From: Paguma larvata
Taxonomy: Eukaryota; Chordata; Mammalia; Carnivora; Viverridae
Length of the DNA: 64,000 bases
Assembly (NCBI GenBank): GCA_030068075.1
Contig: CM057826.1
Coordinates: 62,469,312-62,533,311 of the forward strand
Direction of reading: 5' to 3'
Each line of letters begins with the position of its first letter. Within the stretch, counting starts at the first letter, position 1. The notes under the pieces were generated by a model that was not told the DNA's origin, did no database searches, and saw only the letters and a program-made list of their open reading frames with translations. The position numbers and the translations under genes are program-made. Positions 55,144 through 64,000 of the stretch are shown here, piece by piece.

Positions 55144-55288
55144 TCAAACATGGTCCATCTGGGCAAGGCGGCAGGCAACCGCAGTGACCAGGGCTGCACC
55201 TTTACCAGACCCGTCTTCTGACTGCAAGAAGGTGACCACACAGCGTGGGGCTAGCTCCCTGACTGTGGCCGCCACCAGGCTGGAGAAG
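55144..55288 (-). CDS. HK3: HK3 exon 19 and stop codon
   Basis: 145 nt coding: [18 protein letters not shown], then the adenosine-binding [19 protein letters not shown] and the C-terminus RLAQMDHV. The stop TGA occupies 55144-55146 on the complementary strand. Confidence 0.96.
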
Positions 55289-58200
55289 CTGTAAAGGGGA
55301 GAGACTGAGGTGAGACCAGGCCAGCCAGACCCCAGCCAGCCATGCCTCCCTGCTCAGCCCAGCACCTAGACTCACTGCGGGTGCAGCTTGTAGAGAGTCC
55401 CGTCCACCCCCACGGATACGCTCAGCTCTTCTAGGCCCCGGTTCTCACGGATCTTCTCCACCACGGCAGCCACACCTGCCCCACAGAGCTGGGCAGCCCG
55501 CTGAGACACAGCCTGGCACACTTCCAGAACCATCAGGGCATCATCTGAGGTCAGGGGCAGCCCCAGATCCTCCAGGATGGCTCGGACCTGCCTCAGAGCC
55601 AGGCTGTCACTGAGGACAGGAAGGAAGAAAGCACAGAGAGCCAGGGTCTTGCATTAGCTTTCCCACCTCATGACATCTCCATCCTCTGGGAGGGACATCC
55701 CACCAACCAGCATTTTACCCAAAGTGGATAGATTCCTATGGGAGGTGAAAGGAGGCAATGCAGGCCTCAGGCACCTTTCAATCTCAGAGAGAAACTTGGT
55801 CTTGAAGATGTCCCTGGTCTGAAGGCGCTGGGTCTGCTGGCCCCGGAAGAGAACTCCAAGGCTGGTCAAATGCAAGAGAATGTGGCGGACGATCTCCCCC
55901 AGGTACATGCCACTGATCATCTTCTCAAAACTGCAAGAAAACGTATGTACACAAAGGTCAGGAGACCCCACCTGCTACCATAACCAGTGCCAGCCACCAT
56001 GAGCCATCCCTTTCTAACTTGGCCCATACCTCTGCTTGCCAGGGTTGATGGATGCCTGGTCCACGTTTTCATCAAAGCAGGTTCTGAGCAAGCCCAGAGA
56101 GCCATCATCCCCAAAGGCTCCCCACTCCATATTGATGCACATGCGGCCTGAATCCCCAGCCACGCCTGCCACATTCCGAAGCTCCTCCATATAGCAGGCA
56201 TTGGTGCCAGTTCCTGCAGAGAGGCCAGACAGGGTGGGGGCCATTTATTGACATAGATAAGATGCCTCTGAACCCTTCCCAGACCAAGATGGCAAAATTT
56301 GGGTTCATGTCTTACTTCTCCATTACCCCACACTCACAACCTGTCCCAGATCCTGATAGGCCTTCCTTCCTGACATTCCTTCTGCAGACCCTGGCAGCAT
56401 CAAGCCCTCTGGGCCTCCGCTACTTTCCGTATCAGCACCACCATAATTGTATCTTCTATACTACCCCAGACCACCCCTGGGAGATATGTGAGACCCCCAA
56501 CCCCCCCCACCCTCACCCCCACTGCCTGCAGTTGAAAGGCCCAAGCTCCCTACACTGGCTTTCCACATCTTTAGTCATACTAGCAGGTTCTGGGCTGGGA
56601 GCTGGAGAGATAGACAGGAATCAGACATGAGGAGCCCTACAGTGGCCGAAGGTTGGGCAGTAAACAGCTAACTCTTATAGTGCCTTTATGTACCCAAATA
56701 GAAGTGCAAATAAGAGCATCATGGGAGCCTTGAGCACAGCTGAGTCTTCCTGCCTAGAGGGTCAGGAAAAGCTATAGAGAGGAAATGATGTTTGGATTTG
56801 ACCTCAAAGCCAGGAAGCACAGAAAGGAAAGGCATTCTAGGTAGAGGGCATACTCTGGATGAAGCCACCCCGCTCCCCCAGTATGTGGTTAGATCTAGGC
56901 AGGTGGTCTCCTTGTCAGCCCCACCTGGAATTCCTCTGACCAGTTGTTTATTCACACAGCAATCTGGGCACCTCTCCTGAGCATCTCTCCATGCTAGGTT
57001 CTATGTTCCAGAAGCTCCCACTTTAAAGGGAGGCTACTACATACCTCCTGCTCTAGGAGTCTGCCCAAAGAGCTGTGGGAGCCCTCCTCCCCTGCCTAGA
57101 CAAACCTCTCTTTTCAAGTCCCATTCATGTTGGGATCACTTCCTTTCTGATCTTGGCCTTGTCACCCTGATGTGTTAAGTCAGATTCAGCTCTCTCTGAC
57201 TGTCACATGCTGTTCTGGGCTCAATCCCCACTAAATGGTCAGTTATTTGTTTTAAAGTTGTTGTTGTTGTTTTTAAGTAATCTCTACACCTAACATGGGA
57301 CTTGAACTCATGATCCTGAGGTCAAGAGTGGCATGCTCCTCTGACAGAGTCGGCCAGGCACCCCATGGTCAGTTTTGAGAAGATAGGTATTTCCTCTGTC
57401 TTTGTGTCTTCCTGTCCTTTCATCCACCCCCTATCTGACCAGAGGAGAAATGCTTAATAAAGACTTAGGATCTTGGACTACCTGAAGGACCCTCACAGCT
57501 CATTCTCTGTCCTCCACCCCCAGCCTCTATTCCTCAGTTCCAAGCACTGAGTGTGTACCATGAACCAGGCACTGTCCTACACTTTGTTGCCTCTTGTTTC
57601 AACCTCATGACCCTTGAGACAGGCATTATTATTATCTCCATCTTAGAGGGAAACTGAGGCTCTGGTGATTTGGCCAAGGTCATAGAGATAGAAGTGGCAG
57701 AGCTAGTATTTCCACCCAAATCTGTATGAGTCAAAGTTCAGAGTCGTTTAACTGAAGGGCAAACTGAGGCTCAGAGAGCTTAAATGACCGTGAATCAGTA
57801 GCTGAACTGGGCTAAACAACCAAAGTCTAGACACCCAGTCCAAATGAGTGTTGCAGGGCCTAGTTGGGGCAGGCAAGAAAGATGCCACATCCCCAAGACC
57901 AGAGGAATGTCCGACCTGAGGAATCAACAGGAAGCAATGAATTAACACCAGGCAGAAGGAGCACAAAAAAGCAGGGCCCTCCTCACCAACGATGAGGCCG
58001 ACCTCACAACGGGGATCCTCATAGCCACAGGACATCATGGTCCCCACCGTGTCATTGACAATGGCAACCACATTCAGCTTCACTGCCTGCACACAAAAGG
58101 ATGCTGCTAGTTGCTGGGCAACGTGGTCGTCACGGCAACCAGCGCTGGACCCAAAGGTCTCTACTGCAGAGAGCCACCCACTCCACCCCCCAGGTCAGGA

Positions 58201-61200
58201 AGCAGGAGACCCTTTGCTCCCTTCAAAGGGCTGCCACAGCCCCAAAGCACCCCTAGAGGCAGACTCCTCACCTGTCTCCGCCCGATGGCTTCCCGCAGCA
58301 GACACACAACATCTTGGCCCTCACAGTCTGACGCATTGAAACCCTTTGTCCAGTTCAGGAGGATGCCCTGGAGTGGGACCAAGGTGGGGCAGGAAGGTGA
58401 AGGCCCCTTGGAATCTCACTCACCCTCCCCAAAGCCTGCATCCCATCAGAAGCATATGATCCCCCACCCCGCCCAAGCAGGATCCCATACCTACTCTGCC
58501 ATATGGTTGAAGGCCTTGCCCTCTGCCCCCTCCTAACTCCCCAGGGGCCTTCCTGTGTAAAGAAAGCTATTAATAACCATCTGACCTATGTCTTCTATTA
58601 TTACTGCCAGAATGCTCAGATGGTCTGAGAGTCTGGATGTTTTAAGACAGCTGCCCAGAAGGAATGGCCCTTTATAATTGGGTTAGGAATGAACAGAGCT
58701 GGTAAAAATGAGTGCTGTGTATGAGAAGGGGGAGGACAGAGAAGGCTCAGAGGTCCAAATTACAGAAAATTCTCTTTCAGAAAGAACTAGCAAGAGTTAC
58801 TTGAAAGGAAGGAAACTGAGGAATTAGGGAGCTGTGTCCATAGGAGATACACTTGTATGTTCCAGATATGAGTGAAGGACAAATGGAAAAGCCAGAATCC
58901 AGACACCTGGAAAGGATGGGAGGAGACAAGACAGATAGGCCTTTATTGTGAGAAATTGGCCTTAAATTGCGAACTTAGTGATGGGCTTAGCAGCATAGGA
59001 CTATTTCATTTCTAAGTGTGCTTCCTCTGAGGGAAGGGGCAGAAGGAATTAGTCTACTGCTGTTAGAAAATGGCAGCTCTGCCCAAAGTATGACCATGCA
59101 AAGCAGCTATGAAAATCTTTGGGGCAGGAGATTTTAGAACTATTAACTGACATTTCCCCAACAATACTTCCTTTTATCCTTTTTCCTATATAACCACAGC
59201 CAGAGTGTTCTATGCTCATTGTCATAAAACCAGAAACCAGAGAGTGAGAGGGCAAATGAGGAGGAGGGGCAATGTGGGGGAGAAAGGGCATGAGTAGCAG
59301 CAAAACTTCCCTGCTCCCAGACAAGAGAAAGACCCCTGGTCTGGGGAAGGGGTGCTGGGGGTGGGGGACTCAGCCAAGTTTTGGAGTTTCCTGAGAAAGA
59401 TACCCTATGCTTCTACCTGGGCTATGTCCCTGTGTGGGAAGGAAGGAGACAGCAGAGATTGGAGTGACCTGATAGCAGAGGAGGTCTCTGTCTTCCTTCC
59501 CCATGGAGGGGGAGGTGAGTTGTCAAGGAAGGTGTCAAAAACCAAGACAGGAAATGGTAGAGTCCACATAGCTGGGGCCTGGGCATCTCCTGACTTCCCC
59601 GAGTGCACATACACAGCAAAGGATGCTGTGCAGCTGGGAGGGGCCCCTACCTGGGGAAGGAGGTCCCCGAATGATTATCATTCAGTTATCACTCCTCTAA
59701 AGAATGTGGGCTCAACACAGAAATTAAGTTCGGTTCTAGAAAATGAACAGGACCATGTTTGTTCTTGCATGTCTGATTTTGCATCCTGAGTCCCACCTGC
59801 TTCTCACAGCTTATAACGAATAATCAAACAGTGCCAGCATGCTTAGCCCAGAGTGGAGCAGACCAGCAGACAGACATTGTCTGTCTCGATTCCAAAGAAC
59901 CACTATGTGAAAGAAAGCAAAATACAGAGGCAGGTGTCTGAGAGGGATCAGAGCTGGAGCAGAGGCAAAACCTGCACAAAGGTGAGTGGAGAATAGAAGG
60001 CAGAGCTTTTCAGTGAGTGCAGGCGTGGAAGAATGTAGTGGGCAACTTTAGGGGTAGCAAGCTCCTCATCACAGGAGGCTTTCTGGCAGAAGTTGGGGCT
60101 GTTGAGGAGGAAACTCCTGGGAACTTGAGCCAGAGGTCTGGGAGAAACTGTCTCCATGACAGGCCACAGATGTATGCACTGAGAAATCCAGCACTCTTGT
60201 TGAAGGACATGCAGAGGTGGATGCTTAGTGGGTGCTGTGTCTAGATCTGTGCTGCTTTGCCATTCCAGTCAGGCACCCAACACCAAGCCAGGACACAGCA
60301 AGGCCAGGAAGGGGAGATAGGGAAAAGAAACCGGGCAACCATAGCCGCTTGAGATACAGGAACAAATGCTGTTCCCCACAGGTCCCCTAGATCAGTACAC
60401 CAGGGCTGTCTCTCACCGGGAGAGACAGTCTGTGTGTCCCCTCATCAGCCCTAATCTGGGCCTACACTGCTCCCAAGTGCCTAGACCTAACCTGGCTCCA
60501 CTTTCCTGCCCATTGGCAGCCCCCAGTGGTATCCATAATCTTTTCCACCCCAGGCCTCTTTACAGCCCTAGATTCCAGGGCACTTCACCACACCTCCTCC
60601 ACCTGCACACATCATATCCAGAGAAACGGGGGCTAAGTGCTGGCCCAGCACAGCAGTGCTTCTGCCCACCTCTATCCCCAGCCCAGGATGCCTGAAGCCC
60701 TCTCCCAGGCCTCCTGCCCATTTCATGAAGGGTAGGAGGGTAGAAAGCCATTGGGGGTGGTTTCTCCTGGCCCTGCCTCCCTCACCTGGTCCAGGCCAAG
60801 CTGCCTGCATGGGAAGGAGAAGGTGAAACCCAGAGGAAGGCTCTGCCCACTCAGGCCTTGCTTCTGCTGGAAGTCCACAATGCAGTCCACGATGTGATCG
60901 AAGAGCTAAGATATAGGGCAAGTCAGAGGGTGGTCCCATCCTGGCCCTTCCCCATTCTTGACATCAGGTCCAAGCTGTGGGTACCTGCTGTCCAGAGCCC
61001 TGGGCCACACACTCTGGGATGGAGTAGACCTGGTTGGTGATCTGCACACCTCCTGCGGTCACACGCACCAGAAGGACCCGGAAGTTGGTGCCCCCAAGGT
61101 CCAGGGCCAGGAAGTCCCCGCGCTCTGTGGGACAGAGACCCTCAGTGCCAGGACAAAATTGGTAGCTCTACTTCAGCACGTGCTATGACCTCCAGGAACC

Positions 61201-63288
61201 CATATCCCAGCCCCACACTTAGGCCAGGTCCTCACCACTGCCATCAGGAGTGCCCCGTACATAAGTGGGCAGCATGCGGAGGGATGAGGCCTCCCCTCGG
61301 AGCCCTTTGGCCATGGCCTCCTGCATTTGTGCCTGCACTGCTGCCAGCTGTTCACGGTTCAACCGGAATGGTGCCAGGGTTTCTTCCAGCAGGCGTCGAT
61401 GAGCAGCCAGGCGGGCGGCCACAGCAGTCACCATTGCCACGCCCCGGCCACCCCCATCCACAGAGGGAATGAAGGAGACATCACATTCAGGGACCAGGAG
61501 CATCACGGTCTCCCGCAGGATGCTGAGGAAACTACACAGACACATAGCAGGCATACCTGGTTTGGTACCTGAACCTGAACCTCAGGGCTTACTGAAGCCC
61601 TGGGCCCCATCACTCTAAATCCCTTCAATTCTAAATCTATCTGTGCACCAACCATATGCCCAGTATCTCCAGTGCTCCCAGAGCCCCCAGAGACCCCTCC
61701 CATGCACACCCAAAGAAAGCATCTTTTCTCTCCCGTGACTTCTTCTGGCCTCCCTTAGTCCCCATCTGACCTCACTCTGCTTGGGTGCCACTTGTACCCA
61801 CTGCCTGGCACCCATGCTACCAGAGTGCCCTCTCTGGGTCTGTATGGAAAACACACACATGTTCTTGCTACCTGCTCACACAGGATTGTGTGTATTTCCA
61901 GTACCTGGGATATTGCTCAAACACTCGGCCTCCGGTGGCCACAGCAATCTGAAGCATCTGCTGCTCCCGGCTGCGTTGGAGGCGGGAGAGAACAGCAGCC
62001 AGGGCAGCAGCACAGAGCCGGGAAGCCCGAGTAAACACGGCTGCACACACGTACTGCACGAGCTCAGCATCCGAGGCCCCCACGCTCAGGCCCAAGTCCT
62101 GCAGGATAGCATGCACACGGGCTGCCCCAGACAAGGGGCTAGAGGGACACAGGGTACCGCTTTGGGACTCAAGTAGCCCAGAAGCTCCCCACCCACCCCC
62201 AGTCCCATAGCTACCTGGGTGACAGAGCATCCTTCCCTCTCCCAAGCCAAGAAGACCCTTGTCTAAGCCCATTCACTTTCCCTACTTACTCCTCCATCTC
62301 AGCCACATGCTCTAGGAGGATACTGCCTCGGCTCAGCAGGGCAGGGGAGGTGCAGCCGCCAAAGAGGACTCCTCGCCGGGCCAGGTGAGCCAACACAAGC
62401 CTCACCAGCTCACCCAGGTACAAGCCCCCAATCATCTTCTCAAACCTACAGGTAGGAAGTGTGGGTGGACAAAGCCTTTCTTAAGCCCTCAGCCCACCTG
62501 GCCCTACCTCCAAGAGCTCCAAAAGAAGGATCGTTTTATTTAGGGTCCCCAGACTGGAGGTTCCAGAAGAAAATGGCCTTCCAGGAGATAGGTGGGTGTT
62601 TACCCAGATTCTGCAGCCCCCTCTGGCTTAGGTTAGGTTCAGACGGGCTCCTGGAGGGTGGCAGGACCCAAAAGAGGGCAGGGAACACTTTGCTACCCCC
62701 AACCCCCAACACTTGTCAGGAATAAGGGAGGGCTAAGCGTTGAAAACTCTGGGTTCTAGAATCTTGAGTCCTTCATTCTTTGAGCCTGGCCAGACCCCCC
62801 AGGATGCAACCCTGGAAACCCTATGAGCAAGCAAGAGGGAGGGGCCTAAGGTCCTGAGTTCAGGGATAGCAGTGAGGAAGGGAGCAGAAGAAAGATAAGC
62901 CCTAGAGCAGAAGATCAGGCCACCTCTGGGCACCAGGATTCAGGGACTCTCGGTCCAAGGCACGGTCAAAGGTAGTCAGCACTGGTCCCAGAACTTCATC
63001 ATTCCCGAAGGAGCCCCACTCAACGCTGACGCAGACACGGCCCCGGTCCTCATCCAGCACTGCCATATGCCTTGCCTCCTCCATGTAACACGCATTGGTG
63101 CCAGTGTCTGGCAGGGATGACTCCATTAGGACCTGCCCATCAGGTAGCTGTGCCCCCTGCCCACCATCAGAAGTGACCCACAGCTCACCTACAACAAGCC
63201 CGACCTCACATGGCCCAACCCCTGGCTCGCAGCCCATCATGGTGCCCACTGTGTCATTCACCACGGCAACCACATCGATGCTGTAGGC
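55144..63288 (-). CDS. HK3: HK3, hexokinase 3 (exons 7-19, 5' partial)
   Basis: ATP-dependent hexose kinase forming glucose-6-phosphate in the cytosol. It is a fused double hexokinase with a regulatory N-half and a catalytic C-half (family knowledge). Thirteen minus-strand exons join in frame, 5' to 3': 63189-63288, 62924-63107, 62290-62445, 61905-62138, 61236-61531, 60985-61124, 60786-60905, 58272-58367, 57987-58086, 56030-56213, 55775-55930, 55376-55609, 55144-55288. They total 2145 nt, giving 714 residues plus TGA. Human HK3 is about 923 residues, so roughly 209 N-terminal residues lie beyond the right edge. C-half landmarks: phosphate-binding LDLGGTNFR (exon 12), the catalytic Asp in GFNASDCEG (exon 14), VNDTVGTMM (exon 15), [11 protein letters not shown] (exon 16) and adenosine-binding [11 protein letters not shown] (exon 19). 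No disabling change is seen. Confidence 0.97.
55376..55609 (-). CDS. HK3: HK3 exon 18 (C-half)
   Basis: 234 nt: [59 protein letters not shown] and TLYKLHP. Donor gtgagt. Confidence 0.96.
55775..55930 (-). CDS. HK3: HK3 exon 17 (C-half)
   Basis: 156 nt: [38 protein letters not shown] and KTKFLSEIE. Confidence 0.96.
56030..56213 (-). CDS. HK3: HK3 exon 16 (C-half)
   Basis: 184 nt: [20 protein letters not shown], then [16 protein letters not shown] and [10 protein letters not shown]. The split last codon reads AGT (Ser) with exon 17, where I recall Arg in other hexokinases (KQRFEK). Confidence 0.96.
56214..57986 (-). other. HK3: HK3 intron 15
   Basis: 1.8 kb with a SINE (57245-57364) and a MIR/L2 stretch at about 57530-57700 (agcactgagtgtgtaccatg, aggcattattattatctcc, ggccaaggtcatagagat). 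No further exon. Confidence 0.7.
57245..57364 (-). mobile_element. Carnivore SINE (short form)
   Basis: gtttttaagtaatctctacac, cttgaactcatgatcctgagg and ggccaggcacccc on the plus strand give a minus-oriented SINEC. It is flanked by the 10-bp duplication atggtcagtt (57235-57244 and 57365-57374). It lies in an HK3 intron in the same direction as the gene. Confidence 0.92.
57987..58086 (-). CDS. HK3: HK3 exon 15 (C-half)
   Basis: 100 nt: [20 protein letters not shown] then [10 protein letters not shown]. It carries the glucose/phosphate-binding VNDTVGTMM of the active half. Confidence 0.96.
58110..58140. promoter_or_regulatory. RFX X-box with second half-site
   Basis: gttgctgggcaac (58110-58122) is a near-perfect palindrome matching the RFX X-box (GTNRCC-N-RGYAAC) with one deviation. 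It is followed by acgtgg and the half-site ggcaacc (58134-58140). It lies in the HK3 intron only 24 bp upstream of exon 15. Confidence 0.5.
58272..58367 (-). CDS. HK3: HK3 exon 14 (catalytic Asp)
   Basis: 96 nt, phase 0 to 0: [20 protein letters not shown] then [10 protein letters not shown]. The Asp of NASD aligns with the catalytic base of hexokinases (Asp657 in HK1). A 2.4-kb intron separates it from exon 13. Confidence 0.96.
58368..60785 (-). other. HK3: HK3 intron 13
   Basis: 2.4 kb between exons 13 and 14. AT-rich in its middle, with no exon, SINE or clear repeat recognised. Confidence 0.6.
60786..60905 (-). CDS. HK3: HK3 exon 13 (C-half)
   Basis: 120 nt, phase 0 to 0: [20 protein letters not shown] then [26 protein letters not shown] is part of the sugar-binding signature. 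Confidence 0.96.
60985..61124 (-). CDS. HK3: HK3 exon 12 (start of C-half)
   Basis: 140 nt: [20 protein letters not shown], the phosphate-1 motif of the catalytic half, then [19 protein letters not shown] and SGQQ. Confidence 0.96.
61236..61531 (-). CDS. HK3: HK3 exon 11 (end of N-half and inter-lobe helix)
   Basis: 296 nt: [20 protein letters not shown], the N-half adenosine-site equivalent [17 protein letters not shown], then the linker helix [18 protein letters not shown] leading into [14 protein letters not shown]. It joins the two hexokinase halves. Confidence 0.96.
61905..62138 (-). CDS. HK3: HK3 exon 10 (N-half)
   Basis: 234 nt: [20 protein letters not shown], then [17 protein letters not shown] and [12 protein letters not shown]. 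The length equals that of exon 18. The last codon is split and becomes AGT (Ser) across the junction with exon 11. Confidence 0.96.
62290..62445 (-). CDS. HK3: HK3 exon 9 (N-half)
   Basis: 156 nt: [37 protein letters not shown] and LLEHVAEME. The length equals that of exon 17. Donor gtaagt. Confidence 0.96.
62924..63107 (-). CDS. HK3: HK3 exon 8 (N-half)
   Basis: 184 nt: [37 protein letters not shown] and LNPGAQR. The C-half has GTGTN where the N-half has DTGTN; as I recall, this Asp is also present in human HK3. The length equals that of exon 16. Confidence 0.96.
63189..63288 (-). CDS. HK3: HK3 exon 7 (N-half)
   Basis: 100 nt, phase 0 to 1: [20 protein letters not shown] then GPCEVGLVV. 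It carries the N-half VNDTVGTMM phosphate motif. The length equals that of exon 15 of the C-half. This is the most 5' HK3 exon in the window. Confidence 0.96.
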
Positions 63289-64000
63289 CTAGACAATGGA
63301 GAGGGCAGAGGTCAGGGCTGGCAGAGGTAGAGTGGGGAACCTGGGGGATGGGCAAAGCCTTGGTTTGACAGAGGGAACCTGGCTTTGATGGAGGGGCTCA
63401 GAGTCCATGAAACATGTATGCTCATGCCCACACATATGTGGGCATATTCTAGGCCCTCCTACCCTATAAAGGATTTTCCTCCCATTTCACAGTTCCCCTT
63501 GCCTCTTCCACCCCCAGCTCAGGTCCTGGGACTCTCAAAGGCTCCCAACCTCAGCCATCACCCTCAGTACACCAGTGCTCCCCACAGGACCAAGATGAGG
63601 GTAGCAAGCATGGCATCTGGAAGACTGCGCTGTTGGCACCTGACTTGCTCATCCTTATCCTGGCCTGGCTTCCAAAGCCTGCTCCTCCCAGCCCTGACCT
63701 CCATCCACTAGCACCACTGGAGTTAGTCCACATGAATCCAGATCTACCTTTCTCAGGCATCCAGGCTTTTGCATATACCCTTCTCTGAAACCAGACCTTT
63801 CACCCCAGGCCCAGCTTATGCTCCTAGAAAATTCCTCCTTCAAGTCTCTGCCCAAGTCCCGGTGTGCTTTTCTCAGTGCTACCAGAATCAATGGAACCAC
63901 CTCCTTGACAGGGACAATCCTTTGTCAAAATGCTTTCCCACTAGACTGTGAGGTCCTTGAGAACAGAGTCAAGTCTTTCCATCCTTGTTTTCACCTACAG
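63289..64000 (-). other. HK3: HK3 intron 6, partial, with L2 remnant
   Basis: No sign of the preceding 96-bp-type exon before the window edge. From about 63770 the wording (cttcaagtctctgcccaagt, agactgtgaggtccttgaga, acagagtcaagtcttt) is that of an old L2 3' end. Confidence 0.6.

Noticed and set aside
1..64000. CRISPR arrays, phage, plasmid or bacterial defence systems
   Set aside because: The window is mammalian: spliced genes, SINEs, L1, MaLR and MIR. Repeats present are microsatellites or transposons, not spaced direct repeats.

Overview
This window is nuclear DNA from a carnivoran mammal, most likely a felid. At least six SINE copies of the carnivore tRNA-Lys family (for example 7733-7957, 26385-26602, 29559-29716 and 57245-57364) match the cat-type consensus as I remember it rather than the dog type. 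The genes are split by GT-AG introns, and ancient mammalian repeats (MIR, L2, L1, MaLR) are scattered throughout. The gene order UNC5A(+) then HK3(-), tail to tail, is the order I know from human 5q35.

Layout. Bases 1-39132 contain no protein-coding exon I can support. They are best read as the very long first intron of UNC5A, whose signal-peptide exon should lie upstream of the window. This stretch holds a CpG island without a recognised transcript (about 1185-1700), a complete solo LTR of an endogenous retrovirus (4075-4429, 5-bp target duplication), old LINE and LTR fragments, microsatellites, and a series of AT-rich, homeodomain-site-rich islands in otherwise GC-rich DNA that look like conserved enhancers. 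From 39133 to 53956 lie fifteen UNC5A exons (2-16), all in frame. They encode residues 24-898 of the netrin receptor: two Ig domains, two thrombospondin repeats, a transmembrane helix, ZU5, UPA and a death domain. The 3' UTR runs to a poly(A) signal at 54970. From 55144 rightward on the minus strand are exons 19 to 7 of HK3 (hexokinase 3), giving the last 714 residues; its first exons lie beyond the right edge.

Function. The two genes are neighbours, not a pathway. UNC5A is a neuronal netrin-1 repulsion and dependence receptor. HK3 is the myeloid-enriched 100-kDa hexokinase that commits glucose to glycolysis. Their 3' ends meet within about 200 bp and may share one AT-rich polyadenylation element. 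Exon sizes in the two halves of HK3 repeat exactly (100, 184, 156, 234 bp), a clear record of internal duplication.

I found no prokaryotic, phage, CRISPR or otherwise novel gene system. The most interesting material is regulatory: the putative enhancer islands in UNC5A introns, the CpG island, the complete solo LTR with tandem YY1-type motifs, and several paired transcription-factor motifs. Exon boundaries come from reading frame, splice signals and family knowledge. Conservation and repeat-family claims have not been checked against any database.
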